Source of the DNA: Pontibaca salina
Lineage (GTDB): Bacteria; Pseudomonadota; Alphaproteobacteria; Rhodobacterales; Rhodobacteraceae
Direction: 5' to 3'
DNA: 64,000 bases
NCBI RefSeq assembly: GCF_016307205.1
Contig: NZ_JAEIJD010000006.1
Coordinates: 141,644-205,643, forward strand
Part shown: positions 1 to 6,506 of the stretch, in pieces
How positions within the stretch are numbered: the stretch's first letter is position 1
How the letters are laid out: each line of letters starts with the position of its first letter
Notes under the pieces: generated by a model
Told to the model about the DNA's origin: nothing
Databases searched by the model: none
The model's input: the letters and a program-made list of their open reading frames with translations, nothing else
Program-made: the position numbers and the translations under genes

Positions 1-291
1 CAGCAGCAACAGCTGGCCATTGCTCGCGCGATGATCGGCAATCCGCGCCTGATGTTGCTGGATGAGCCGTCCGAGGGCATTCAACCATCAATCATCAAGG
101 ATATCGCGCGAAATGTGCGCACGCTGAACCGCGAAACCGGCGTTGCCGTGCTGCTCGTCGAGCAGAACCTAGAATTGATCGTGTCGCTGGCCGACCGGGG
201 ACACGCGATGGAAAAGGGCTGCATCGTGGCCGACATGGACGCGGATGAAATCCGCTCAGCTAGTGAGGTCCGCAAACATTTGACCATCTGA
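1..291 (+). CDS. ABC transporter ATP-binding protein, C-terminal part (urea/amide or branched-chain amino acid type)
   Basis: The reading frame is already open at base 1, so only the last 96 residues are present and the Walker A half lies outside the window. Visible are the end of the signature region (QQQQLAIARA), Walker B (LMLLDEPSEG) and the H-loop-like stretch around VLLVEQNLELI. This arrangement, with the DEPSEGIQPSI wording, is typical of UrtE/LivF, the second ATPase of urea, short-chain amide or branched-chain amino acid importers. An acetamidase/formamidase gene follows 58 bases downstream, which favours an amide or urea transporter over an amino-acid one. This is inferred from context; the permease and binding-protein genes would have to lie to the left. 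The family is secure, the substrate is not. Confidence 0.85.
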   Translation, partial: QQQQLAIARAMIGNPRLMLLDEPSEGIQPSIIKDIARNVRTLNRETGVAVLLVEQNLELIVSLADRGHAMEKGCIVADMDADEIRSASEVRKHLTI

Positions 292-349
292 TCGAACGCC
301 TGTCCGGAAGATTGAATTATCCAAGATCACCAGAAAAGGAGCACGAAAA

Positions 350-1336
350 ATGACCTGGCTCAGCACTTCTATCATGGCCCGTAAGGGTGTCGCGAAAGGT
401 GTCGAAGGGGCACATCACAAGATCACGATCGAGGATCAGGGCGAATTCCACTATGTCTATGGCCCCTACGCCAAACCGGTTCTAGAGGTCGATCCCGGCG
501 CGGTCGTGACCGTGGAAACTCACGACGCATTCGAGGGCGCCATATCAGAAGTCGTGGACAATCCATCATCGCTGTTGAATTTTCCGTTCCTCAATCCGCA
601 GACCGGCCCAATCTATGTTAAGGGCGCTGAAAAAGGCGATGCGCTGGCGGTTAGGATCATTTCAATCAAACCGCGCGGACCGCAACCTGTCGGAACCACC
701 TGTCTCTTGACCGAGTTTGGGGGCCTCGTCGCCACCGGGGATACCGCGCTCTTGAACGCGCCCCTGCCTGAACGGGTGAAAAAAATCAACGTGGACGAAG
801 ACGGCGTCTATTGGTCTGATACCCTGACTTTGCCCTATGAGCCGTTTATCGGCACAATTGGAACCTCGCCGCAGATCGAGGCAATCTCGTCGCTTCAGCC
901 CGACTATTACGGCGGCAACATGGACGTGCCGGATGTCGCGCCGGGATCGATTATCTATCTGCCGGTGAATGCCGAAGGCGGGTTGCTCTATCTGGGCGAT
1001 TGCCACGCCATTCAGGGTGACGGCGAACTGTGTGGCGTGGCGTTAGAAATGCCCGCGACGGTAGAAATACACATCGACCTGATCAAGGGGCACGGCAATG
1101 GCTGGCCGCAATTGGAAACCGAAGAGCGGATGATGTTCATCGGCTCGGCTCGCCCGATGGAAGACGCCGCCCGGATCGCGTATCGCGAATTGGTGCGCTG
1201 GGTCGCCGCCGAAACCGGCCAAACCGAAAGCGATGCATATATGCTGCTCACCATGTGCGGCAAGGTTCGGCTCGGAAACATGGTCGATCCAAAATACAGT
1301 TTGGGGGCCGCCATCGAAAAGCGTTTTCTCAAATAA
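350..1336 (+). CDS. fmdA: acetamidase/formamidase family protein
   Basis: A 328-residue protein of the FmdA/AmdA family, metal-dependent cytoplasmic hydrolases that release ammonia from formamide, acetamide and related short amides. The start has a strong ribosome binding site (AAAAGGAGCACGAAAA). Family-like features are the early DAFEGAISEVVD region, the PQTGPIYVKGAEKGD segment near residues 75-90, the Gly/His-rich YLGDCHAIQGDGELCG stretch near residues 210-230, and a C-terminal DAYMLLTMCGKVRLGNMVDP segment. Length is usual for the short form of the family. It directly follows the transporter ATPase, so uptake and hydrolysis of an amide nitrogen source are probably co-transcribed. The exact substrate cannot be read from the sequence. 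Confidence 0.85.
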   Translation: MTWLSTSIMARKGVAKGVEGAHHKITIEDQGEFHYVYGPYAKPVLEVDPGAVVTVETHDAFEGAISEVVDNPSSLLNFPFLNPQTGPIYVKGAEKGDALAVRIISIKPRGPQPVGTTCLLTEFGGLVATGDTALLNAPLPERVKKINVDEDGVYWSDTLTLPYEPFIGTIGTSPQIEAISSLQPDYYGGNMDVPDVAPGSIIYLPVNAEGGLLYLGDCHAIQGDGELCGVALEMPATVEIHIDLIKGHGNGWPQLETEERMMFIGSARPMEDAARIAYRELVRWVAAETGQTESDAYMLLTMCGKVRLGNMVDPKYSLGAAIEKRFLK

Positions 1337-1438
1337 CGCTGCAAAGAGTTCTGGAGCGTTCCTCAGTCATTCAGATTCAGGAAACCTAGATTGGCTGCAA
1401 TGTGGCTCCCTGCTTTGAGGCGGATTTATGGGTCACAG

Positions 1439-1630
1439 ATGCGCAAGCCACATCCAACCGAACTGCGAACGCATGTTGTTGCGTTCGTCGATGAGGGCCA
1501 CGGACACCGCGCATCGGCGCGGCATTTTCTGGTGACACCAAGGTTCGTGAACGAACTGAGTATACTGAGGCGCGAAACAGCGTCGTTTATGTCGCGGCCT
1601 CAGGGCAGTGGCGGCGGGCATGGCAGGTGA
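1439..1630 (+). pseudogene. IS630-like transposase remnant (N-terminal helix-turn-helix only)
   Basis: Starting at ATG 1439 the frame gives a 63-residue peptide. It opens MRKPHPTELRTHVV, followed by a degenerate helix-turn-helix (GHGHRASARHFLVTPRFVNEL). The opening resembles the N-terminal DNA-binding part of IS630-type transposases, which start with a Pro-Leu/Glu-Leu-Arg-x-x-Val-Val segment. The frame stops at 1630 and no catalytic DDE domain follows in any frame, so this is a dead fragment. Assignment rests on a short region and is moderate to weak. Confidence 0.45.
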
Positions 1631-1682
1631 GCTATGCCCGCAAGTTGGGGGCGGTGTGATCCGGCGGCAGTTTGAATGCTGC

Positions 1683-1703
1683 TTGATTCCGCTTTGGAAT
1701 CAA
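1683..1703. repeat. 8-bp inverted repeat in intergenic remnant region
   Basis: TTGATTCC (1683-1690) and GGAATCAA (1696-1703) form perfect arms around a 5-base centre. It lies in the 338-base stretch between the transposase remnant and soxR (1631-1968), in which I see no credible gene. The dyad could be an end of the lost insertion sequence or a small hairpin. There is no U-run, so it is not an obvious terminator. Confidence 0.4.
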
Positions 1704-1968
1704 TAATTTCAATAATCTCGGGCTGCGGTTAGCTCCAACGGGTTTGCGCAATTTGATTTGCGCCGACATCATCAGTTGGAACACCATGGGAAGGCCAGTT
1801 TTGCCGCGGGGCTTTTGACCAGCTTCTCAGCCGCATCCTTTGATGATCCGGGTTTCTTGTTCAAGTTCGTTCCTCGAAAGTTAAGATGAACCAGAAACCC
1901 TCCGTTGTTCAAGTTTTGAAACTGTCCGACAGCTGCTGACGTCAGAGATTACCCTCTGGTACGCGGTG

Positions 1969-2358
1969 TCAGCGCGTCTGTTCGTCCGACCTGCAGAATA
2001 AATCATAGACGAGTTCCATGATTTGTCGTGGGCGATGGTCTCTTAGGGAGTAATAGATCGTCTTGCCCTCCCGGCGAGGCTGGACCAGCCCCTCCAGACG
2101 TAGGCGAGCCAGTTGTTGCGAAACTGCGGCCTGCCGAGCAGAGAGAAGATCTTCAAGTTCGGTGACCGACTTTTCCCCGGTCGCGAGATGACACAGGATC
2201 ATCAGTCGCCCCTCATGGCCGATTGCCTTTAGAAAATTCGCCGCCTTTGTGGCGTTATGCATCATGCGCTCGAGCTCGTCGTTGCTCGTGTTCTCGTCAA
2301 AGACCGGCAGGCCAGAATCTGTCGCTGGTTCGGGTGTTTCCGGGTGTACGTTCATCAT
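1969..2358 (-). CDS. soxR: ArsR-family transcriptional repressor SoxR
   Basis: A 129-residue winged-helix protein of the ArsR/SmtB family. The helix-turn-helix core runs from about residue 45 (AIGHEGRLMILCHL) through ELEDLLSARQAAVSQQLARLR to the wing (GLVQPRREGKTIYYSL). The YgaV/BigR/SoxR branch of this family senses persulfide or sulfide with cysteines; here one is seen in MILCHL and one in DLFCRSD near the C-terminus. Its stop-proximal neighbour soxS overlaps the start by four bases, and the pair diverges from soxV, the arrangement known from Paracoccus and related bacteria. There SoxR represses the sox genes in the absence of a reduced sulfur compound. It probably binds sites in the soxS-soxV gap and upstream of other sulfur units. 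Confidence 0.9.
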   Translation of the reverse strand: MMNVHPETPEPATDSGLPVFDENTSNDELERMMHNATKAANFLKAIGHEGRLMILCHLATGEKSVTELEDLLSARQAAVSQQLARLRLEGLVQPRREGKTIYYSLRDHRPRQIMELVYDLFCRSDEQTR

Positions 2359-2783
2359 CCTGAGAGCTCCTGCGCCTGTGCTCGCTCCATCATTTTACTT
2401 AGCAACCCCCAGAAAAAATCTTCTCCTGGATACCCCTCTATCCGCCCGACCTCTCTGCCGTCCAGTAACAGTACAAAAGTCGGCGTGAAATGTAGCTTAT
2501 TCGCGAAGCTTATACCTTTGGGTGCCGTGTCTTTTATATCCATCCGGCGCAGCGGCGCGGCTTGCCCTTCAGGCGTCTTGGGGTAGATCGGTGCGATTTC
2601 TTCGTCCCAGCGAGCGCACCAGATACAGCCCGCCTCTTCCACCATGATAAGCGCCATCGCTCCGGCGGCCGCAGCATCCGGAGTTTCGGCGGAATCGGCT
2701 TGCAGAGGCTTAGACAGTAATATGAGCACCACTGTCAGAGCGGCTATCAGCGCAGTTATGATGAGCTGTCCAGAGCGTAGCAT
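2355..2783 (-). CDS. soxS: SoxS, exported thioredoxin-like protein
   Basis: 142 residues beginning with a hydrophobic export segment (residues about 8-25) and carrying a thioredoxin-type CIWC redox pair at Cys53 and Cys56, followed by a thioredoxin-fold tail (TPTFVLLLDGREVGRIEGYPGEDFFW). In Paracoccus, SoxS is a periplasmic thiol reductase that reactivates the Sox system, acting on the SoxYZ carrier. Electrons are expected to reach it through the membrane protein SoxV encoded divergently next door. It is translationally coupled to soxR by a four-base overlap. Identification rests on motif, length and position. Confidence 0.88.
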   Translation of the reverse strand: MLRSGQLIITALIAALTVVLILLSKPLQADSAETPDAAAAGAMALIMVEEAGCIWCARWDEEIAPIYPKTPEGQAAPLRRMDIKDTAPKGISFANKLHFTPTFVLLLDGREVGRIEGYPGEDFFWGLLSKMMERAQAQELSG

Positions 2784-2859
2784 CGGATTAATTCAGTCTC
2801 TTGTTTGCGCAATATGTAATTTGAATATATGAATTTTGCAAGTCAAGATGGGGTTCCCG
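2784..2859. promoter_or_regulatory. soxS-soxV divergent control region with putative SoxR operator
   Basis: This AT-rich gap separates the divergent soxSR and soxV units and must hold both promoters. It contains CGCAATATGTAA (2808-2819), whose complement carries ACATAT followed by TGCG. The same core occurs upstream of soxB, of the metallo-beta-lactamase-fold gene and of the DsrE-like gene. A second GAAT-rich element follows at 2822-2836. Binding of SoxR between soxS and soxV is established in related sox clusters; assignment of the exact bases is inference. Confidence 0.5.
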
Positions 2860-3600
2860 ATGTTCGATGTAACTTTTGCCGGCGCAGCCCTCGCAGGGCT
2901 GCTGTCCTTCCTCTCGCCCTGTATCCTGCCGATCGTGCCGTTCTATCTGAGTTATCTCGGAGGTGTAAGTATGAACCAAGTTTCGGCAGAGGCAAAGCTT
3001 AGCGGGGCGGTGCGTATCCGGGCAATGCTGTCGGCGATCGCGTTTGCGCTAGGCGTTATCACCGTGTTTGTCGCGCTTGGTGCCACTGCCACTGCTTTCG
3101 GGCAGGTGGTGCGCGAATATTTCGATATCCTGCGCTGGGTGGCCGCGGCAATCATCATCGCGATGGGATTGCATTTTCTGAACGTGATTCGCATCGGCTT
3201 CCTGTATCGCCAATTCCGGGCCGACGCCGGCGAGACCTCTAACATGAGCATGGTAGGGGCTTACGTGATTGGACTGGCCTTCGCGTTTGGCTGGACACCC
3301 TGTGTCGGGCCGGTGCTGGCCGCGATCCTGTTTACCGCCGCAGGACAGGAAACCACCATGACCGGTGCGATGCTGCTCTTCGTTTATGGCCTTGGCATGA
3401 CGCTGCCCTTCATAGTTGCGGCCGCATTCATCGGGCCGTTTATGCGCTGGATGACGCGGTTTCGCCGCCATCTTCCAAAAATTGAAAAGGCGATGGGTTT
3501 GTTGCTGGTCGCTTTTGGCGTTCTTATCGCAACCGATTCAATAGGTCTTATCGCGTTCTGGCTTTTGGAGACCTTTCCGATCTTCATGCGACTCGGCTGA
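2860..3600 (+). CDS. soxV: SoxV, CcdA-family membrane thiol-electron transporter
   Basis: An integral membrane protein of the CcdA/DsbD-beta family with about six hydrophobic segments. The family's two membrane cysteines are visible in LLSFLSPCILP (near residue 21) and FGWTPCVGP (near residue 150). SoxV carries electrons from cytoplasmic thioredoxin across the membrane to periplasmic thioredoxin-like partners (SoxW, SoxS) that keep SoxYZ active. I chose ATG 2860 because TGGGG lies 7-11 bases upstream and the protein then opens MFDVTF, as homologues do. ATG 2848 and TTG 2836 in the same frame are possible but lack a good ribosome binding site. No soxW follows, which is unusual. Confidence 0.88.
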   Translation: MFDVTFAGAALAGLLSFLSPCILPIVPFYLSYLGGVSMNQVSAEAKLSGAVRIRAMLSAIAFALGVITVFVALGATATAFGQVVREYFDILRWVAAAIIIAMGLHFLNVIRIGFLYRQFRADAGETSNMSMVGAYVIGLAFAFGWTPCVGPVLAAILFTAAGQETTMTGAMLLFVYGLGMTLPFIVAAAFIGPFMRWMTRFRRHLPKIEKAMGLLLVAFGVLIATDSIGLIAFWLLETFPIFMRLG

Positions 3601-4132
3601 ATCCCGTGCTGTGTTGATGTGGGGCCAAGCTTGCCGTCGCCTGTAGGGACTTTTGGCTTTTGCCGCCGAGCGGGCGCATCAGGCTATACAAGGCGACATC
3701 GGGTCGGGCGAGGCGATTAGGGCCGATTGGCGTTCTTGAAACCGACTGAATCTGATAGCGAAACTCGTAGCGAGAAGTGGCGCGTCGGTTGGGGATTCTT
3801 TTCACCCTGAGATTTTCATGTCCGAGCAAGCGGGTAAGAATCGGCGGGCGGAAAACAGCGCCGTCGCGGAGGTGCCGGGCGTCATCGGCGCAGACACAAC
3901 GCCCGGCAGATCACATATCGCGCCGAAAATGACCATTTTCCTAATAATATTAAGGGATTTTGGTGTCATGATAGATTACAATAGGGCGCGCGACACCCGG
4001 CGGGATGGCCAGAGGCATAGACTAATTCGCAGACGTGAATTTGAGCTTGCTTTAAGTATTCTTTGTGGCCTACGGTATACCGCAGCGATCGGAGGCACGT
4101 GGACAGCGATCGGTGGCACGTGGAAGAGAGGC
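3601..4132. other. 532-base non-coding stretch between soxV and soxX; soxW absent
   Basis: In many sox clusters soxW (thioredoxin) sits here, but no CxxC thioredoxin frame is present on either strand. A frame continuous with soxX runs from 3818 but has no homology-like features before residue 105 and is judged non-coding. The stretch holds a perfect 10-bp inverted repeat (3873-3882 with 3899-3908), an ACATAT element at 3913-3918, a small palindrome at 3925-3940 (GAAAATG with CATTTTC) and a tandem repeat at its right end. It probably carries the soxX promoter. Confidence 0.6.
4084..4125 (+). repeat. 21-bp tandem duplication covering the soxX leader
   Basis: The 21-base unit beginning AGCGATCGG and ending CACGTGGA(C/A) occurs twice in direct succession (4084-4104 and 4105-4125) with 19 of 21 bases identical. 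The second copy ends eight bases before the soxX start and abuts its ribosome binding site. The first copy carries GGAGG at 4091-4095, the second GGTGG. Confidence 0.75.
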
Positions 4133-4630
4133 ATGAAAATGCGAGGGATTATGAGGCTAAGTATTGTTTCAGTGGTGAGCGTCTTGCTCGGCACGGGCAT
4201 CGCCAGCGCCGAATCTGTCGACCCGACAGAGGTGCAATACGACGAGTACGGTGCCGTCGAGGCATCGCTTTCGGGCGTGCCCGGTGATCCAGCAAGCGGC
4301 GCCGAAATCATGAAGTCCAGAGCCAAGGGCAACTGCATCGCCTGTCACGAAGTAGAGGTACTTAAAGACGCGCCGTTTCACGGAGAAGTGGGGCCGGCGC
4401 TGAATGGTGTCGGGTCGCGTTGGAGCGAGGCTGAAATGCGCGGAATCGTGGCCAATGCGAAAATGACCTATGACGGCACGATGATGCCGGCTTTCTACAA
4501 GACCGAAGGCTTCATCCGGCCCGGCGACGGCTATACTGGCAAAGCCGGCAAAGAGCCTCTGCCGCCGATCCTGTCGGCGCAGGAAATCGAGGATGTTGTC
4601 GCGTTTCTGATGACGCTGAAAGAGGAATAG
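4133..4630 (+). CDS. soxX: SoxX, sulfur-oxidation c-type cytochrome
   Basis: 165 residues with a Sec signal peptide (cleavage near GIASA-ES, residue 26) and a single c-heme site CIACH at residues 68-72. A methionine in TMMPAFYKT (residue 117 or 118) is the likely axial ligand. SoxX pairs with SoxA in the periplasm; SoxXA oxidatively conjugates thiosulfate to the SoxY swinging-arm cysteine and takes up the electrons. ATG 4133 follows GGAAGAGAGGC at good spacing; ATG 4139 is also in frame. It heads the soxXYZA run. Confidence 0.93.
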   Translation: MKMRGIMRLSIVSVVSVLLGTGIASAESVDPTEVQYDEYGAVEASLSGVPGDPASGAEIMKSRAKGNCIACHEVEVLKDAPFHGEVGPALNGVGSRWSEAEMRGIVANAKMTYDGTMMPAFYKTEGFIRPGDGYTGKAGKEPLPPILSAQEIEDVVAFLMTLKEE

Positions 4631-4678
4631 GCACCGCCACATAAGGCCGGTGCCACAAATGAGACCAAGGAGACCATC

Positions 4679-5095
4679 ATGGACATTACACGACGCGAAA
4701 CGCTTGCGCTGGCCGCCGGCGCTGCGCTTCTAACCGTGCTGCCGTTCCGCGCATCAGCGTCGATTGACGATCTGATAAATGAATTCACCGGCGGCGCCGA
4801 AATCGGCGAGGGCGGCTTAGAGTTGACCGCCCCAGAAATTGCCGAAAATGGTAATACTGTGCCAATCGAAGTTTCGGCCCCCGGCGCAACGGCGATCGAA
4901 GTTTACGCTGCAGGCAACCCAACACCGCCGGTCGCGACCTTCAATTTCGGCCCGTTGGCCGCGCGCCAGTCGGCCTCGACCCGGATCCGCCTTTCCGGTA
5001 CGCAGGATGTGATTGCCGTGGCCAAAATGGCCGATGGTAGCTTCGTGCGCGCCACCAAAGAAGTAAAAGTCACGATTGGCGGCTGCGGCGGCTAA
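4679..5095 (+). CDS. soxY: SoxY, sulfur-carrier subunit of SoxYZ
   Basis: 138 residues ending in GGCGG, the flexible C-terminal arm whose single cysteine (residue 136) carries the sulfur substrate through the Sox cycle. The N-terminus has a twin-arginine-type signal (TRRETLALAAGAALL) with a cleavage site near ASA-S, consistent with export of the folded SoxYZ dimer, since SoxZ lacks a signal of its own. The ribosome binding site AAGGAGACCATC precedes ATG 4679. It lies between soxX and soxZ. Confidence 0.95.
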   Translation: MDITRRETLALAAGAALLTVLPFRASASIDDLINEFTGGAEIGEGGLELTAPEIAENGNTVPIEVSAPGATAIEVYAAGNPTPPVATFNFGPLAARQSASTRIRLSGTQDVIAVAKMADGSFVRATKEVKVTIGGCGG

Positions 5096-5117
5096 TCCAG
5101 ACACGAGGAAAACCACA

Positions 5118-5447
5118 ATGACTACAGTTGTAAGACCCCGCGTACGGGTACCCGGCTCGGCAAGTGCAGGCGATGCTGTTACGATCAAGACCCTGATCAG
5201 CCACAAGATGGAATCGGGTCAGCGCAAGGATAGCGACGGCAATATTATCCCGCGTTCGATCATCAATCGCTTCACCTGCGACTTCAACGGCGAGAACGTG
5301 ATCGACGTCACTCTCGAGCCGGCGATTTCGACCAACCCCTATTTCGAGTTTGAAGCCACAGTGCCGGAATCGGGTGAGTTCCAGTTCACCTGGTACGATG
5401 ATGACGGGTCGGTCTACGAAGACACCAAATCGATCACGGTTGAGTGA
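5118..5447 (+). CDS. soxZ: SoxZ, partner subunit of the SoxYZ carrier
   Basis: 109 residues starting at ATG 5118 behind CGAGGAAAACCACA. The immunoglobulin-like SoxZ fold is recognisable from VRVPGSASAGDAVTIKTLISH, the central IPRSIINRFTCDFNG segment and the C-terminal EFQFTWYDDDGSVY. No signal peptide is present, as expected for a subunit co-exported with SoxY. SoxYZ presents the substrate-loaded cysteine to SoxXA, SoxB and SoxCD. About 106 bases separate it from soxA. Confidence 0.95.
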   Translation: MTTVVRPRVRVPGSASAGDAVTIKTLISHKMESGQRKDSDGNIIPRSIINRFTCDFNGENVIDVTLEPAISTNPYFEFEATVPESGEFQFTWYDDDGSVYEDTKSITVE

Positions 5448-5553
5448 CGACAACTGCCACCCCGGTGCTCGTGCGCGACAGTCGCTTACAGTGCCGGGGT
5501 GGCACGCCCTTTTGAAATCGTTTTGGGGCAGGCAATCTTGAGCGAGGCATGAC

Positions 5554-6408
5554 ATGATGAAGAAAGTACTGACGGTTAGTTCTGCACTACTGATGTCTAC
5601 CGTACCGGCGCTCGCCCGAGGACCGGATGACAACACTCTGGTCGTAAATGGCGAAATCGAGATGGTTACGAAGACCGAAGCGCCGGCGCATTTGGACGGG
5701 GTGCTGCCCGAGATCATTTCGGGTTGGCATTACCGTTCGGAAGAAACGCAACAGTTGCAATCAGACGATTTTGAAAACCCCAGCATGATCTTTGTCGATG
5801 ATGCCGAGGAGGCGTGGAACACGGTCGAGGGGAGCTCCGGAAACTCCTGCGCTTCGTGTCATGAGGATGCCGCCGAGAGCATGGTCGGTGTCTCTGCCAC
5901 CTATCCGAAATGGAACGAGGAAGCAGGGCAGGTTTACACATTGCAAAATCAGGTCAATGCCTGTCGCACAGAGCGCATGGGGGCCGAGCCTTGGGCTTAC
6001 GATGCCGGCCCTGCGTTGAATATGGAAGCGCTGATTGCCAGCCATTCGCGCGGCATGCCGGTCAATGTAGCGATCGACGGACCCGCCGCCGAGACTTGGG
6101 AGCAGGGCCGCGAGATCTATTACACTCGCTATGGGCAGCTTGAACTTGCTTGCTCCAACTGCCACGAAAATAACAACGGTAACCACATCCGCGCCGACCA
6201 CCTGAGTCAGGGCCACATCAACGGCTTTCCGACCTACCGTCTGCGCAACGCTGCGCTAATCGGCACACAGAGCCGGTTCCGCGGCTGCATCCGCGACACC
6301 CGCGCTGAAACCTTCGCAACGGGTTCACCCGAACTCGTGGCGCTGGAACTCTACGTGCGCTCACGCGGCAACGGTCTGTCGGTCGAAGGTCCGGCGGTTC
6401 GTAACTAA
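5554..6408 (+). CDS. soxA: SoxA, diheme cytochrome subunit of L-cysteine S-thiosulfotransferase
   Basis: 284 residues with a signal peptide (ALLMSTVPALA, residues 11-21) and two c-type heme sites, CASCH (99-103) and CSNCH (200-204), making this the diheme form. Cys137 (NACRTE) is placed to be an axial ligand of the first heme. Cys245 (FRGCIRDTRAE) matches the catalytic, persulfide-modified cysteine ligand of the active-site heme. SoxXA transfers thiosulfate onto SoxY. The ribosome binding site is GAGCGAGG before ATG 5554. A strong terminator follows immediately. Confidence 0.95.
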   Translation: MMKKVLTVSSALLMSTVPALARGPDDNTLVVNGEIEMVTKTEAPAHLDGVLPEIISGWHYRSEETQQLQSDDFENPSMIFVDDAEEAWNTVEGSSGNSCASCHEDAAESMVGVSATYPKWNEEAGQVYTLQNQVNACRTERMGAEPWAYDAGPALNMEALIASHSRGMPVNVAIDGPAAETWEQGREIYYTRYGQLELACSNCHENNNGNHIRADHLSQGHINGFPTYRLRNAALIGTQSRFRGCIRDTRAETFATGSPELVALELYVRSRGNGLSVEGPAVRN

Positions 6409-6417
6409 CCAAACAGT

Positions 6418-6446
6418 CCCGCGCCGATGTAAGGCGCGGGGTTTTT
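6418..6446 (+). terminator. intrinsic terminator after soxA
   Basis: CCCGCGCC (6418-6425) pairs with GGCGCGGG (6433-6440) across a 7-base loop and is followed by GTTTTT. It would end or attenuate the soxXYZA transcript and separate it from soxB. Confidence 0.85.
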
Positions 6447-6455
6447 CGCAACCCA

Positions 6456-6485
6456 CGCATTCACATATGCGTATGTATTGAATCT
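6456..6485. promoter_or_regulatory. putative SoxR operator upstream of soxB
   Basis: A motif beginning CGCATTCACATAT at 6456 and continuing as GCGTATGTATTGAAT lies 22-51 bases before soxB. The first 13 bases are identical, in inverted orientation, to the element upstream of the DsrE-like gene (14157-14179); 19 of 22 match overall. The element is itself a partial palindrome (ATTCACATA with TATGTATTGAAT). Assignment to SoxR is inference. Confidence 0.5.
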
Positions 6486-6506
6486 AAGATAGAAAGAGAG
6501 CCAGAG

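Noticed and set aside
3818..4132. N-terminal extension of soxX from 3818
   Set aside because: No family sequence before the signal peptide, a good ribosome binding site at 4133, and a signal peptide that must be N-terminal.
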